Under the pieces are notes generated by a model. It was not told where the DNA came from and searched no databases. It saw only the letters and a program-made list of their open reading frames with translations. The position numbers and the translations under genes are program-made. Of a stretch of DNA of 64,000 bases, positions 32,159 to 41,095 are shown piece after piece. The DNA is from Palsa-504 sp963739615 (GTDB lineage Bacteria; Actinomycetota; Actinomycetes; Streptosporangiales; Streptosporangiaceae): contig CAVUBD010000006.1 in NCBI GenBank assembly GCA_963739615.1, positions 14,573 through 78,572 on the forward strand, read 5' to 3'. Numbering within the stretch: position 1 is the first letter of the stretch; each line of letters begins with the position of its first letter.

Positions 32159-33888
32159 ATGTCTCTTCCTGCCCTGATCGGGTTCGCGGGCGTGCTAGTC
32201 GCGGCCGTGGCCACGGGTGTGCTCGCCGGCCGGTGCGTCCGCCAGCCGAGGATCGGGTTCATCCTGTGGACGGCCGCGACTTTGGGCCTGACGGCGGCGC
32301 TGGCCGCGCAGAGCACGGGCTTCGCCAGCGGCTTCAACGCGACCACGTTCCGGGCCGTGCAGCTGTTCGCGCTGCTGCTCGCCCCGCTGTGGCTGGCCTG
32401 GGGCCTGGTGGAGCTGATCGCCGGGAATGCCGCCGTCCGGTTCGGCGCGAGGCTGATGGCCAGTGCGCTGACGGTCGTGGCCGTGGTCATCTTGGTGACC
32501 GACCCGCTTAGCGCGGTGCCCTTCGGCAAGTCCTGGCCGTCGGCCGGCCCGCATTTCCAGCCGGTGGCGTACTACGCCCTGGACGCAGTGCAGGTCGTGG
32601 CCGTCGCCGCCGCGCTGGTGAGCGCCGGGCTGAGCGCGGCGCGCGCCAGGCAAGACCCGCGGTGGCGCCCGGCCCTGTTCGGCGTCGGCGCGGTTTGCCT
32701 GGCCGTGCTGCTGACGGTGGCGCTGCGCCTGTCGTGGCCGGACCGGTCCGTGTATCCGCTGCTCAGCTTGATGGCGGCGGCGCTCGTCTGGTTCGGCGCC
32801 ACCAGGACCGAGCGCCTTGCCGTTGGCGGCCCGCCCGACGGCGGCTCCGGGATCGGCTCCGGGATCGGCTCCGGGGCCGGTGATAGCTATCAAGCCGACC
32901 GCGCTCGTAGCCTCGTCGACGATTACGGAGGCGGCGCAGCCGGCGTTCAGCCGGCGTTCGCGGCGCAGCCGGCGTTCCCGGCGGACAGTACGCGACCTAC
33001 GGCTATCAGGGACCCCGAGCCCCCGGTCGTCCGCCGCGGCCCGGCGGCCCCCAAGGTGCTGGCGGTTTCCCTGGACCCGGCTCCGCTGGCCGGCCCGCAG
33101 ACCGTGCTGACCCGGGCCGTGCTGACCCGGGCCAGCGCGCCGGCACCGGGCCGATGGCGCGACCGCCGGAGCGGCCGGGGGGGAGGCAGGACCGGTACGG
33201 CGGCCCCGGGACCGGACCGTATCCGGCGAACGGCGGGCGGCAGGCCGTGCCCGACTCGCGGCCGGCTCAGCCACCTGGTCCCGAGGCTGCGGTGATGGCC
33301 GGAGAGGATACTGAATTCGGGACAAGTACTAAGGTGGCCGGATCACCGGCGGCCGCAAGACCGTATGGCCGAATCCTGATCTTCACCCTGCTCGATGACA
33401 GGGCCGCCGATTTCGATCGGCTCGCCGAGCAAACGGCAGAGGAAGTCAGGATCGGCGAACCTGACACCCTGGTGTACGTCATTCACCTCGTGCCGAACGC
33501 GCCATTGCAGCGGATCTTCTACGAGATTTACCGTGACCGGGCGGCATTCGACCGCCATGAGAGCCAGCCATATATGAAGCGCTTCGTGGCGGATCGCAGA
33601 TCGTGCGTGCTCGCGACCAACGTCATAGAACTGACGCTCAAGTACGCTATAGTCGCCCCGCTGCCGACGCCGCAGCCGTCCGGTACGGTGCTGCCGCCAG
33701 GAGCGCGGGCGCAACTGCCGCCGGGTCCACCCCAGGGCACCCAGCGGCTTCAGCCTCCGCCGTTCGCCCCAACGCAGCCGTCGGCTCGGACGCCGCGACC
33801 GGATCAGACGCCGCGGCCCGGTCCGGCACCGCGGCCGGGCCGGCCGGGCCAGTCGCCGTCGGCGGCGCGACGCTACGGAGGTACCTGA
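32159..33888 (+). CDS. Multi-pass membrane protein fused to an ABM domain, frame broken near 32980
   Basis: The first frame (from ATG 32159) gives six or seven membrane segments over ~215 aa, similar to the 7TM sensory modules of histidine kinases. A Gly/Ser linker follows. At about 32977-32990 the sensible frame changes by one base: downstream, a Gly/Pro/Arg linker (GGQYATYGYQGPRAPGRPPR) runs on into RPYGRILIFTLLDDRAADFD and a domain like antibiotic-biosynthesis monooxygenase (ABM), RAAFDRHESQPYMKRFVADR, then a Pro-rich tail. I read one gene with an indel, not two genes. A 12-bp GGGATCGGCTCC repeat and a 15-bp duplication (33112-33141) lie in the linker. Confidence 0.6.
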
Positions 33889-33889
33889 T

Positions 33890-34144
33890 ATGCCACCCGC
33901 AGGCCGGATCACGCTGCTGGCGAAGCCGGGCTGCCATCTGTGCGACGACGCCCGGGCCGTGATCGAGCGGGTGGCCGCCGATCTCGGCGTCGGCTGGGAA
34001 GAGCGCGACATCACCGCCTCCCCGGACGACATGCGGGAGTACTGGGACAAGATCCCCGTGACGTTCGTCGACGGGGTGCAGATCGACTTCTGGCGGGTGA
34101 GCGAGGCGCGTCTGCGGGCGGCGCTCGGCCGGCTCGGACGCTAA
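33890..34144 (+). CDS. Glutaredoxin-like protein (DUF836)
   Basis: 84 aa. Thioredoxin fold with active-site CHLC in LLAKPGCHLCDDARAVIERV and cis-Pro in KIPVTFVDGVQID. Starts one base after the stop of the preceding gene, so it is co-transcribed. Small actinobacterial redoxins of this kind often sit before rex-hemA; the thiol partner here would be mycothiol (inference). Confidence 0.85.
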   Translation: MPPAGRITLLAKPGCHLCDDARAVIERVAADLGVGWEERDITASPDDMREYWDKIPVTFVDGVQIDFWRVSEARLRAALGRLGR

Positions 34145-34215
34145 AGCGGCTGGTGGCTCGTTTCCAGGCGGTTTCCTCGCGGTCGGTCCGCGGCGCCGGC
34201 CCCGTGGTGGCCGAC

Positions 34216-34236
34216 TTTGTGAATCGATGCACAAAG
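34216..34236. promoter_or_regulatory. Rex operator (ROP) ahead of rex-hem
   Basis: TTTGTGAATCGATGCACAAAG: core TGTGAATC/GATGCACA is a near-perfect palindrome (one mismatch per arm) that fits the actinobacterial Rex site TGTGAAC-N-GTTCACA. It lies 91 bases before the rex ATG, with TAAATAT at 34245-34251 as a possible -10. Confidence 0.78.
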
Positions 34237-34326
34237 GCGTACCGTAAATATGACGTCGGCTGACGCGGGCTCTTTCCGCCGCCTTAACACCAACCACAGG
34301 AGCCCAACCCCAGGAGCGCTGCCGCG

Positions 34327-35262
34327 ATGCACAGTAACGCTATGCCATCTGGGCCGAACGGCCATGCAAGGGCCCCCGAGGTCAAAGCTACCGGGCAGGA
34401 CGAAGCCGGCGAGCAAGACGAAGCCGGCGAGCGGGCTGAGGGCAACGGCCAGCCCGGCGGGATACCGGAAGCCACGGTGGCGAGATTGCCGGTGTACCTG
34501 CGCGCGCTTTACGGCCTGGCGGAGCGGGGCATCGGCACGGTCGCCAGCGAGGAACTCGCGGCGGCGGCGGGCGTCAACTCGGCCAAGCTGCGCAAGGACC
34601 TGTCCCACCTGGGTTCCTACGGGATCAGGGGGGTGGGGTATGACGTCGACTATCTCGTCTACCAGGTGTCAAGGACACTGGGCCTGACCCAGGACTGGCC
34701 GGTGGTCATCGTCGGTGCGGGAAACCTAGGGCGTGCGCTGGCGAACTACGGCGGTTTCGTGTCCCGCGGCTTTACGATCGCGGCCATGCTCGATTCCGAT
34801 GCGGCTATCGTGGGCAGCACGATGGCGAGGCTGACGGTCCGTCATGTCGATGAGCTTGAGGCCGTGGTGACCAGGCACAAAGTTTCGATTGGCGTAATCG
34901 CCACTCCGGCCGCATCGGCGCAGGCTGTCTGCGACCGGCTGGTCGCGGCTGGGGTCACGAGCATTCTCAACTTCGCCCCCCTTGTGCTGAGCGTGCCCGC
35001 GGGGGTAGATGTGCGCAAGGTCGACCTCTCGATCGAACTGCAGATCCTCGCTTTCCACGCGCAGCGGCGGTCCGCCGTGCGGCACGAATCCCGGCGTCAC
35101 CGCGGCGTGGCCGCACGGGCCGTCAACGGGCGCCCGCGCCCCGCCGCCCCGGAACTCACGGCTCAGGAACTCACGGCTCAGGAACTCACGGCTCAGGAAC
35201 TCACGGCTCAGGAACTCACGGCTCAAGAACTCACGGCTCAAGAACTCACGGCCAAGGGCTAG
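34327..35262 (+). CDS. rex: Redox-sensing transcriptional repressor Rex
   Basis: 311 aa. Disordered N-terminus (~40 aa), winged helix LPVYLRALYGLAERGIGTVA ... LRKDLSHLGSYGIRGVGYD, then the NAD(H)-binding Rossmann domain VVIVGAGNLGRALANYGGF and the C-terminal domain-swap helix near VDLSIELQILAFHAQRR. Senses NADH/NAD+ and represses respiratory and heme genes at low NADH. First gene of the hem operon and preceded by its own operator, so autoregulated. The C-terminal 35 aa are seven copies of a five-residue repeat ELTAQ, absent from other Rex proteins I know. Confidence 0.93.
   Translation: MHSNAMPSGPNGHARAPEVKATGQDEAGEQDEAGERAEGNGQPGGIPEATVARLPVYLRALYGLAERGIGTVASEELAAAAGVNSAKLRKDLSHLGSYGIRGVGYDVDYLVYQVSRTLGLTQDWPVVIVGAGNLGRALANYGGFVSRGFTIAAMLDSDAAIVGSTMARLTVRHVDELEAVVTRHKVSIGVIATPAASAQAVCDRLVAAGVTSILNFAPLVLSVPAGVDVRKVDLSIELQILAFHAQRRSAVRHESRRHRGVAARAVNGRPRPAAPELTAQELTAQELTAQELTAQELTAQELTAQELTAKG
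35152..35256. repeat. 15-bp tandem repeat, seven copies, in the rex 3' end
   Basis: GAACTCACGGCTCAG starts at 35152, 35167, 35182, 35197, 35212, 35227 and 35242. The last copies vary (CTCAAG, GCCAAG). Period 15 keeps frame and encodes ELTAQ repeats up to the rex stop. Confidence 0.95.
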
Positions 35263-35273
35263 GCGGTAAACAG

Positions 35274-36644
35274 GTGAGCGTGCTGGTAGTCGGCCTCAGT
35301 CACAAGAGCGCGCCGGTGGCGATCTTGGAGCGGGCCGTGGTAAGCGGTGACACGCTCGCCAAGGTGCTGCGCGATGTGGCCCAGGCCGAACCCGTGGCCG
35401 AGGTGTTCGTCGTCTCCACCTGCAACCGGGTTGAGGTCTACGCCGACGTGGACCGGTTCCACGCCGGCGTGACGGCGATCTGCGAGCTGCTCGCGCGCCA
35501 CTGCGGCGTCCCGGCTCACGAGCTCACCGCGCACCTGTACGTGCATTACGAGGACAGCGCGGTCAGCCACCTGATGGCCGTGGCCAGCGGGCTGGACTCG
35601 ATGGTGGTCGGCGAGGGGCAGATCCTCGGCCAGGTACGCTCCGCGCTCAAGCTCGCCGGCGACCATGGCACCCTGGGCCGGGTCCTCAGCGAGCTCGGGC
35701 GGCTGGCGCTGCGGACAGGCAAGCGGGCCAGGACCGAGACCGGAATCGGCCAGGCGGGCGTGAGCATGCTCACCGTGGCCGTCGAGCTCGCCACGGCCAG
35801 CCTCGGCTCGGCCAGCCTCGGCACCGGGCCAGGGGCCGAGGCGCTCGCGGGGCGCGACGTGCTCATCGTCGGCGCCGGCTCGATGAGCGCGCTCGCGGCG
35901 GCGACGGCCGGCCGAAGCGGCGCCGCGAAGATCGTCGTGGTCAACCGGACCCGCAGCCGCGCGGAGCGCCTCGCCGCGGATGTGAGCGCGACCGCTGGCG
36001 CGACCGCGGCCGGGCTCGCCGACCTGCCCGCCGCCATGGCAGCCGCGGACATCGTCATTTCCTGCACCGGCGCGGCCGGCCAGGTCATCACGGCCGATAC
36101 GGCCTCGGACGCGGTCAGGGCCCGGGCGCTCGCGGGCCAGCCGGGCCCGCTGGTCATCCTCGACCTCGCGATGCCGCGCGACGTGGAGCCCGAGGTGGCC
36201 GGCCTGCCCGGCGTCGTGCTGATCGGCATCGACATGCTCGGCGGTCACCGCACTGCCGCCCAGGAGGATGACATCAGCGCGGTACGCGCGATCCTCGAGG
36301 CCGAACTCGCGGCGTACCACTCAGCCGTGGAGGCAGCCCGGGTCGCCCCGACGGTCGTCGCCCTGCGGGCGAAGGCGGCCACGGTGGTCGAGGCCGAGCT
36401 GGCCCGGCTGGAAGGCCGGCTGACTGCCGACGGGTTGAGCGGTCGTGCCCTTGATGAAATAGCCCAGACAGTACGGCGAGTGGTAGACAAGCTATTGCAC
36501 GCGCCGACAGTACGGGTAAAGGAGCTGGCGGGTTCGCCCGGGGGCGAGGACTACGCCGCGGCGCTGCGAGTTCTCTTCGATCTCGATCCACGCGCGGTCG
36601 AGGCGGTTACCCGCGCCGCCCCGGAGCAGGAGGGTTCACGGTGA
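35274..36644 (+). CDS. hemA: Glutamyl-tRNA reductase
   Basis: 456 aa from GTG. Catalytic Cys50 in VVSTCNRVEVYADV; MVVGEGQILGQVRSALKLAG; NADPH domain with VLIVGAGSMSALAAATAGRS; C-terminal dimerisation helix. First committed step of tetrapyrrole synthesis through the C5 route. Starts 11 nt after rex, so it is under Rex control, as in Streptomyces. Confidence 0.95.
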   Translation: MSVLVVGLSHKSAPVAILERAVVSGDTLAKVLRDVAQAEPVAEVFVVSTCNRVEVYADVDRFHAGVTAICELLARHCGVPAHELTAHLYVHYEDSAVSHLMAVASGLDSMVVGEGQILGQVRSALKLAGDHGTLGRVLSELGRLALRTGKRARTETGIGQAGVSMLTVAVELATASLGSASLGTGPGAEALAGRDVLIVGAGSMSALAAATAGRSGAAKIVVVNRTRSRAERLAADVSATAGATAAGLADLPAAMAAADIVISCTGAAGQVITADTASDAVRARALAGQPGPLVILDLAMPRDVEPEVAGLPGVVLIGIDMLGGHRTAAQEDDISAVRAILEAELAAYHSAVEAARVAPTVVALRAKAATVVEAELARLEGRLTADGLSGRALDEIAQTVRRVVDKLLHAPTVRVKELAGSPGGEDYAAALRVLFDLDPRAVEAVTRAAPEQEGSR

Positions 36645-37586
36645 AGGCGGCGACACTGAGGCTCGGTACCCGCAGGAGCCCGATGGCGATGGCGCAGTCC
36701 CGCCAGGTGGCCGACATGATCACCGAGCGGACCGGCCGCCGGGTGGAGATCGTCGGGGTCACGACGCTGGGCGATGTCAGCCGGGCGCAGCTGACCCAGA
36801 TCGGCGGTACCGGCGTCTTCGTCGGCGCGCTGCGGGAAGCACTGCTCGGCGGCGAGGTGGACCTGGCCGTGCATTCGCTGAAGGACCTGCCGACCGGCCC
36901 GGCGGCGGGCATCGTGCTGGCCGCGGTCCCGCCGAGAGATGACCCCAGGGACGCCTTCGTCGCGCGGGACGGCGCCAAGCTCGCCGATCTCCCGGCCGGG
37001 GCCAGCATCGGGACCGGCTCACCGCGGCGGGCCGCGCAGTTGCTCGGGCTCCGGGCTGACCTGCGGTGCGTGCCGATCCGCGGGAACGCCAACACCAGGC
37101 TCGGCCAGGTGCACCAAGGTGAGCTCGACGGGGTGGTGCTGGCCTACGCCGGCCTGGCCAGGATCGGTTACCTCGACGCCATCACCCAGATCTTCGAGCC
37201 GGACGAAATGCTCCCGGCGCCCGGCCAGGGAGCCCTGGCCGTCGAATGCCGCGACGGCGAGCCCGGGCTGGCGGCCCTGCTCCGCACCGTTACCGACCAG
37301 GCGAGCATGGCCGCGGTCACCGCGGAGCGCAGCCTGCTCGAGGCGCTCGAAGGCCGGCTGCAGCGCGCCGGTCGGCGCTTACGCGGCCGGATACGAGCAG
37401 GTGCGGATGCGGGCCGCCGTGATGAGCGCCGACGGGAGACGTGTGCTGCGCGCGAACGGCACCGCGCCGGGTGCGGACGCCAGGCAACTCGGACGTGACC
37501 TCGCGGCGGAGTTGCTGCGGTCCGGAGCTTCAGATCTCATCAGCGTGCCACCGGCACCGACGAGCAGCGGGAATGATGCGCAGTGA
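36641..37586 (+). CDS. hemC: Porphobilinogen deaminase, frame broken near 37353
   Basis: GTG start overlaps the hemA stop (GTGA). The first frame matches HemC through domain 2 (RLGTRRSPMAMAQSRQVADM; HSLKDLP; GTGSPRRAAQLLGL; PAPGQGALAVECRDGE) and up to AERSLLEALEG. It then degenerates, while the frame one base away supplies the missing end: GCSAPVGAYAAGYEQ, with the Cys that holds the dipyrromethane cofactor, through to a stop at 37586 that overlaps the next start (GTGA). One extra G at about 37351-37354 explains it. HemC is normally essential, so sequence error is more likely than loss. Intact length about 314 aa. Confidence 0.9.
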
Positions 37587-39178
37587 GCGTTAGCCAAGTT
37601 GAAGCAGAGCCGCAGGAGCGGCCACAGGGCGGCTGGGTCGCCCTGGTGGGCGCCGGACCCGGTGACGAAGGACTGCTGACGGTACGTGCCGCCGAGCTGC
37701 TCGGCCAGGCCAGCCTGGTCATCGCCGGGGCGGAGCTGACGTCCCTCGCGCGGCGCTACATGCCCGCGGACGCTATCCTGGCCGATCCCGCCGACGGCGC
37801 GACGGTCCGCGCGCTGGTGCAGACGGCCAAGGCCGGCCAGCTCGCGGTCCGGATGTACAACGGCGACCCGCTGATGTCCGGCGCCGTCCCGGACGCGACG
37901 GCGTGCGGCAAGGCCGGGGTCAGGTTCGAGATCGTGCCCGGCGTCCCCGCGGCCACCGCGGTCCCCGCGTACGCGGGCATCCCGCTGGCCAGCGACCGCA
38001 ACGGCGAGGTGCGGATCATCCACGCCGCCGAAATCAGCCAGGCAGCGTACAGCCCGGCCACGCTGGTCGTGCTCGGGGCCGACGCGGGACCCGCCGAGCT
38101 GGCCAAGATGCTGATCGCGGCCGGCTGGCCGGAGGCGACCAAATTCGCCATCACCTGGGACGGCACCACGAGCGCGCAGCAGACGGTGGTGTCCTCGCTG
38201 GGCCGCATCGGGCCTGACCTCAAGGCCGCGGGGGTGTCCCTGGCCAACACCAGGGGCCCGGCCATCGCGGTCGTCGGCGACGCGGTGGCGGCGCGGGACC
38301 GGCTGTCATGGTTCGAGACCAAGCCGCTGTTCGGCTGGCGGGTCCTGGTACCCAGGACCAAGGAGCAGGCGGCCGTGGTTTCGCAGCGCCTGCGGGAGTA
38401 CGGCGCCGTACCCGAAGAGGTGCCGACGATCGCGGTGGAGCCGCCGCGGACGCCGCAGCAGATGGAGCGCGCGGTCAAGGGCCTGGTCACCGGCCGCTAC
38501 CAGTGGGTGGCCTTCACCTCTGCGAACGCGGTCCGGGCGGTGCGGGAACGGCTCGAGGAGTACGGCCTGGACGCCCGCGCGTTCGCCGGCGTGAAGGTCG
38601 CCGCCGTCGGCGAGCAGACCGCGGCGGCGCTGCTCGAGTTCGGCATCCGGCCGGACCTCGTCCCGGAAGGCGAGCAGTCGGCCGAGGGCCTCGCCGCGGC
38701 CTGGCCGCCTTACGACGACCTGCTCGACCCCATCAACCGGGTGCTGCTGCCGCGCGCCGACATCGCCACCGAGACGCTGCTGGCGCGGCTGATCGACCTC
38801 GGCTGGGAGGCCGAGGACGTCACGGCGTACCGGACCGTCCGCGCCGCGCCGCCGCCCGCGCCGATCCGCGAGGCCATCAAGGGCGGCGGCTTCGACGCGG
38901 TGCTGTTCACCTCGTCTTCTACCGTGCGGAACCTGGTCGGCATCGCGGGCAAGCCGCACGCGGTCACGGTGATCGGCGTGATCGGCCCGCAGACCGCCAA
39001 GACCGCGGCCGAGTTCGGCCTGCGCGTGGACGTCACGGCCCCGACGGCGTCGATGGCGGCCCTGGTCGACGCGATGGCCGAGTACGGGACCGGCCTGCGC
39101 GCCGCGGCCGAGCAGGCGGGAGAACCGGTCCGCCGGCCCAGTGAGCGCCGCCGCGGCGCCCGGCGCCGGCTGCGCTAG
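37583..39178 (+). CDS. hemD: Uroporphyrinogen-III C-methyltransferase / synthase fusion
   Basis: 531 aa from GTG. N-terminal CobA/SUMT domain (~20-250; VALVGAGPGDEGLLTVRAAE, YNGDPLMSGAVPD, EIVPGVPAATAVPAYAGIPL), followed by HemD (~250-510; GWRVLVPRTKEQAAVVSQRL, WVAFTSANAVRAVRERL, VTAYRTVRAAPPP). The fusion lets one protein close the ring and start siroheme or cobalamin synthesis; it is common in actinobacteria. The stop lies in a CTAGGG repeat tract. Confidence 0.93.
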   Translation: MSVSQVEAEPQERPQGGWVALVGAGPGDEGLLTVRAAELLGQASLVIAGAELTSLARRYMPADAILADPADGATVRALVQTAKAGQLAVRMYNGDPLMSGAVPDATACGKAGVRFEIVPGVPAATAVPAYAGIPLASDRNGEVRIIHAAEISQAAYSPATLVVLGADAGPAELAKMLIAAGWPEATKFAITWDGTTSAQQTVVSSLGRIGPDLKAAGVSLANTRGPAIAVVGDAVAARDRLSWFETKPLFGWRVLVPRTKEQAAVVSQRLREYGAVPEEVPTIAVEPPRTPQQMERAVKGLVTGRYQWVAFTSANAVRAVRERLEEYGLDARAFAGVKVAAVGEQTAAALLEFGIRPDLVPEGEQSAEGLAAAWPPYDDLLDPINRVLLPRADIATETLLARLIDLGWEAEDVTAYRTVRAAPPPAPIREAIKGGGFDAVLFTSSSTVRNLVGIAGKPHAVTVIGVIGPQTAKTAAEFGLRVDVTAPTASMAALVDAMAEYGTGLRAAAEQAGEPVRRPSERRRGARRRLR

Positions 39179-39215
39179 GGCTAGGGCTAGGGCTAGGGCT
39201 AGGGCTAGGGCTAGG
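39175..39215. repeat. CTAGGG hexamer repeat at the hemD stop codon
   Basis: Six perfect copies of CTAGGG (39175-39210) and a partial seventh. The first copy holds the hemD TAG. In two of three frames it reads through (AR or GL repeats). The hemB ribosome site GGAAGGA follows directly. Confidence 0.95.
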
Positions 39216-39224
39216 AAGGAAACG

Positions 39225-40211
39225 ATGAGCGCTGGATTTCCCGTCGCACGCCCCCGGCGGCTGCGCCGCACGCCGGCGCTGCGCAGGCTGGTGGCCGAGA
39301 CCTCGCTGCGCGCGGGCGAACTGGTGCTGCCCGTGTTCATCAAGGAGGGCATCAGCGAGCCGCGGCCCATCGGCTCCATGCCCGGCGTCGTTCAGCACAC
39401 GAGGGACAGCCTGCGGAAGGCGGCCGCGGAGGCGGCGGCCGCGGGCGTGGGCGGCCTGATGGTGTTCGGCATCCCGGCGGTCAAGGACGGCCGGGGGTCC
39501 GCGGCCGACGACCCGGCGGGCATCTCCCAGGTCGCCCTGGCCGACTTGCGGGCGGAGACCGGCGACGCCTGCGTCATCCTGGCCGACCTGTGCATGTGCG
39601 AGTACACCGACCACGGTCATTGCGGCCTGCTCACCGCCGACGGCGATGTCATGAACGACGCTACGCTCCAGCGGTACGCCGCGATCGCCGTCGCCCAGGC
39701 CGAGGCGGGCGCGCACCTGGTCGCGCCGAGCGGGATGATGGACGGCCAGGTCGCGGCGATCAGGGCGGCGCTCGACGCCGCAGGACATGCCGGAACCGGC
39801 ATCTGCGCCTACTCGGCCAAGTACGCGTCCGCCTTCTACGGCCCGTTCCGGGAAGCCGCGGAGGGCGCGCCCGCCTTCGGTGACCGCGCGAGCCATCAGC
39901 AGGATCCGGCGAACGCGGCCGAGGCGCTGCGTGAGGTGGCGCTGGACATCGGCGAGGGCGCCGACATGGTGATGGTCAAGCCCGCCCTGGCCTACCTGGA
40001 CATCATCAGGCGCGTCGCGGACGCCGTCCCGCTGCCGGTCGCGGCGTACCAGGTCAGCGGGGAGTTCGCGATGGTCGAGGCGGCGGCGGCCAACGGCTGG
40101 CTCGACCGGGACCGGGTGATCATGGAGACGCTCACCGCGATCCGCCGCGCGGGCGCGAGCGTCATCCTGACCTACTGGGCGGCCGAGGTGGCCCGTCGGC
40201 TGGACCGCTGA
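39225..40211 (+). CDS. hemB: Delta-aminolevulinic acid dehydratase
   Basis: 328 aa from ATG 39225; the longer open frame upstream is the repeat read as (Ala-Arg)n and is not coding. Schiff-base lysines in AYSAKYASAFYGPFR and MVMVKPALAYLD; the zinc-type Cys triad in DLCMCEYTDHGHCG. Condenses two aminolevulinates to porphobilinogen. Same operon as rex-hemACD. Confidence 0.95.
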   Translation: MSAGFPVARPRRLRRTPALRRLVAETSLRAGELVLPVFIKEGISEPRPIGSMPGVVQHTRDSLRKAAAEAAAAGVGGLMVFGIPAVKDGRGSAADDPAGISQVALADLRAETGDACVILADLCMCEYTDHGHCGLLTADGDVMNDATLQRYAAIAVAQAEAGAHLVAPSGMMDGQVAAIRAALDAAGHAGTGICAYSAKYASAFYGPFREAAEGAPAFGDRASHQQDPANAAEALREVALDIGEGADMVMVKPALAYLDIIRRVADAVPLPVAAYQVSGEFAMVEAAAANGWLDRDRVIMETLTAIRRAGASVILTYWAAEVARRLDR

Positions 40212-40414
40212 AGCTGTAACGCCTGGGGCAGGCCAGCACTACTGTGAAAATGTGACCGTCTCGGCCTGCCTCCCTTCGTCAATGAGCCGAACGATCCGTG
40301 GTTCATGCCCTACGATAGGTAACAGGGATTATCGTCTGGTGATACCAGGTCTCGTTCGGTATCTGATGTATCTTGCGCTCAGGGGTGAGCCAACGACAGG
40401 AGCGGCAGAAGCCT

Positions 40415-41086
40415 ATGGTCGACGTGGTGCGGCGCCGAGGGGCCAGGGCCCGCGGCCGGGCGGCACAGCGTGATCAGCCGCTGGGAGCCGTAGCGGCGCA
40501 GTACGCGGTCATGGGCTGGCCGGTGTGCGCAGGCGCGCATCCCTACCGCGGCACGCGCGGCTCGATGGAGCCAGGCCGGGCGTGCTCCTGTGACCGGGTC
40601 GGCTGCCCGGCGCCGGGCGCGCATCCCATCTCGCCGGCCTGGCAGATGCAGGCGACGGTGGACCTGAACGTGATCGAAGGCTGGTGGGAAACCCGGCCGG
40701 AGGCGAATGTCATACTCGTCACCGGCCGGGTTTTTGATGTCCTCGACGTGCCGGTCGCGGCCGGGGCCGTGGCGCTGGAACGGATGGAGGCCGCCGGCGC
40801 CGCGGTGGGCCCGGTGGCGCTGCCCGGCCAGGACCGGATGCTGTTCTTCGTGCTGACCAGGGGCTCGCCCGCCGATGAGGACGAATGGTGGTCCTGCGGG
40901 CTGGACTGCGAACCGGAGAGCGTGGTGGAAGGCCTAGCCTGGCACTGCCGGGACAGCTACGTGCTCGCCCCGCCGTCGCGTTACGCCGACGGCCTGGCCG
41001 CGCGCTGGCTCCGCTCGCCGCAGGAGCATCCGCTGCCGGACGCTGTTCGGCCGCTCGAGTACCTGGTCGACGCCTGCGAGGCCTAG
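40415..41086 (+). CDS. Bifunctional primase/polymerase-like protein
   Basis: 223 aa from ATG 40415 behind AGGAG. The N-terminal half resembles the prim-pol domain proteins of actinobacteria: AAQYAVMGWPVCAGAHPY, a Cys cluster ACSCDRVGCPAPGAHP, and IEGWWETRPEANVILVTGRV with DVLDVP in place of the catalytic Asp pair. No helicase part. Placed between hemB and hemL, where the same kind of gene is found in Streptomyces; the reason is not known. Catalytic ability is doubtful. Confidence 0.65.
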   Translation: MVDVVRRRGARARGRAAQRDQPLGAVAAQYAVMGWPVCAGAHPYRGTRGSMEPGRACSCDRVGCPAPGAHPISPAWQMQATVDLNVIEGWWETRPEANVILVTGRVFDVLDVPVAAGAVALERMEAAGAAVGPVALPGQDRMLFFVLTRGSPADEDEWWSCGLDCEPESVVEGLAWHCRDSYVLAPPSRYADGLAARWLRSPQEHPLPDAVRPLEYLVDACEA

Positions 41087-41095
41087 CCTTAGCGG

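Noticed and set aside
36641..37498. Programmed ribosomal frameshifting in hemC
   Set aside because: No slippery heptamer or downstream pseudoknot pattern at the break; a one-base sequence error explains it better.
39175..39215. Telomere-like CTAGGG repeats
   Set aside because: Short, internal, between two hem operon genes; actinobacterial linear ends use palindromes, not hexamer repeats.
39141..39224. N-terminal extension of hemB with an (Ala-Arg)n stretch
   Set aside because: Produced by reading the CTAGGG repeat; the ribosome site and family start are at 39225.
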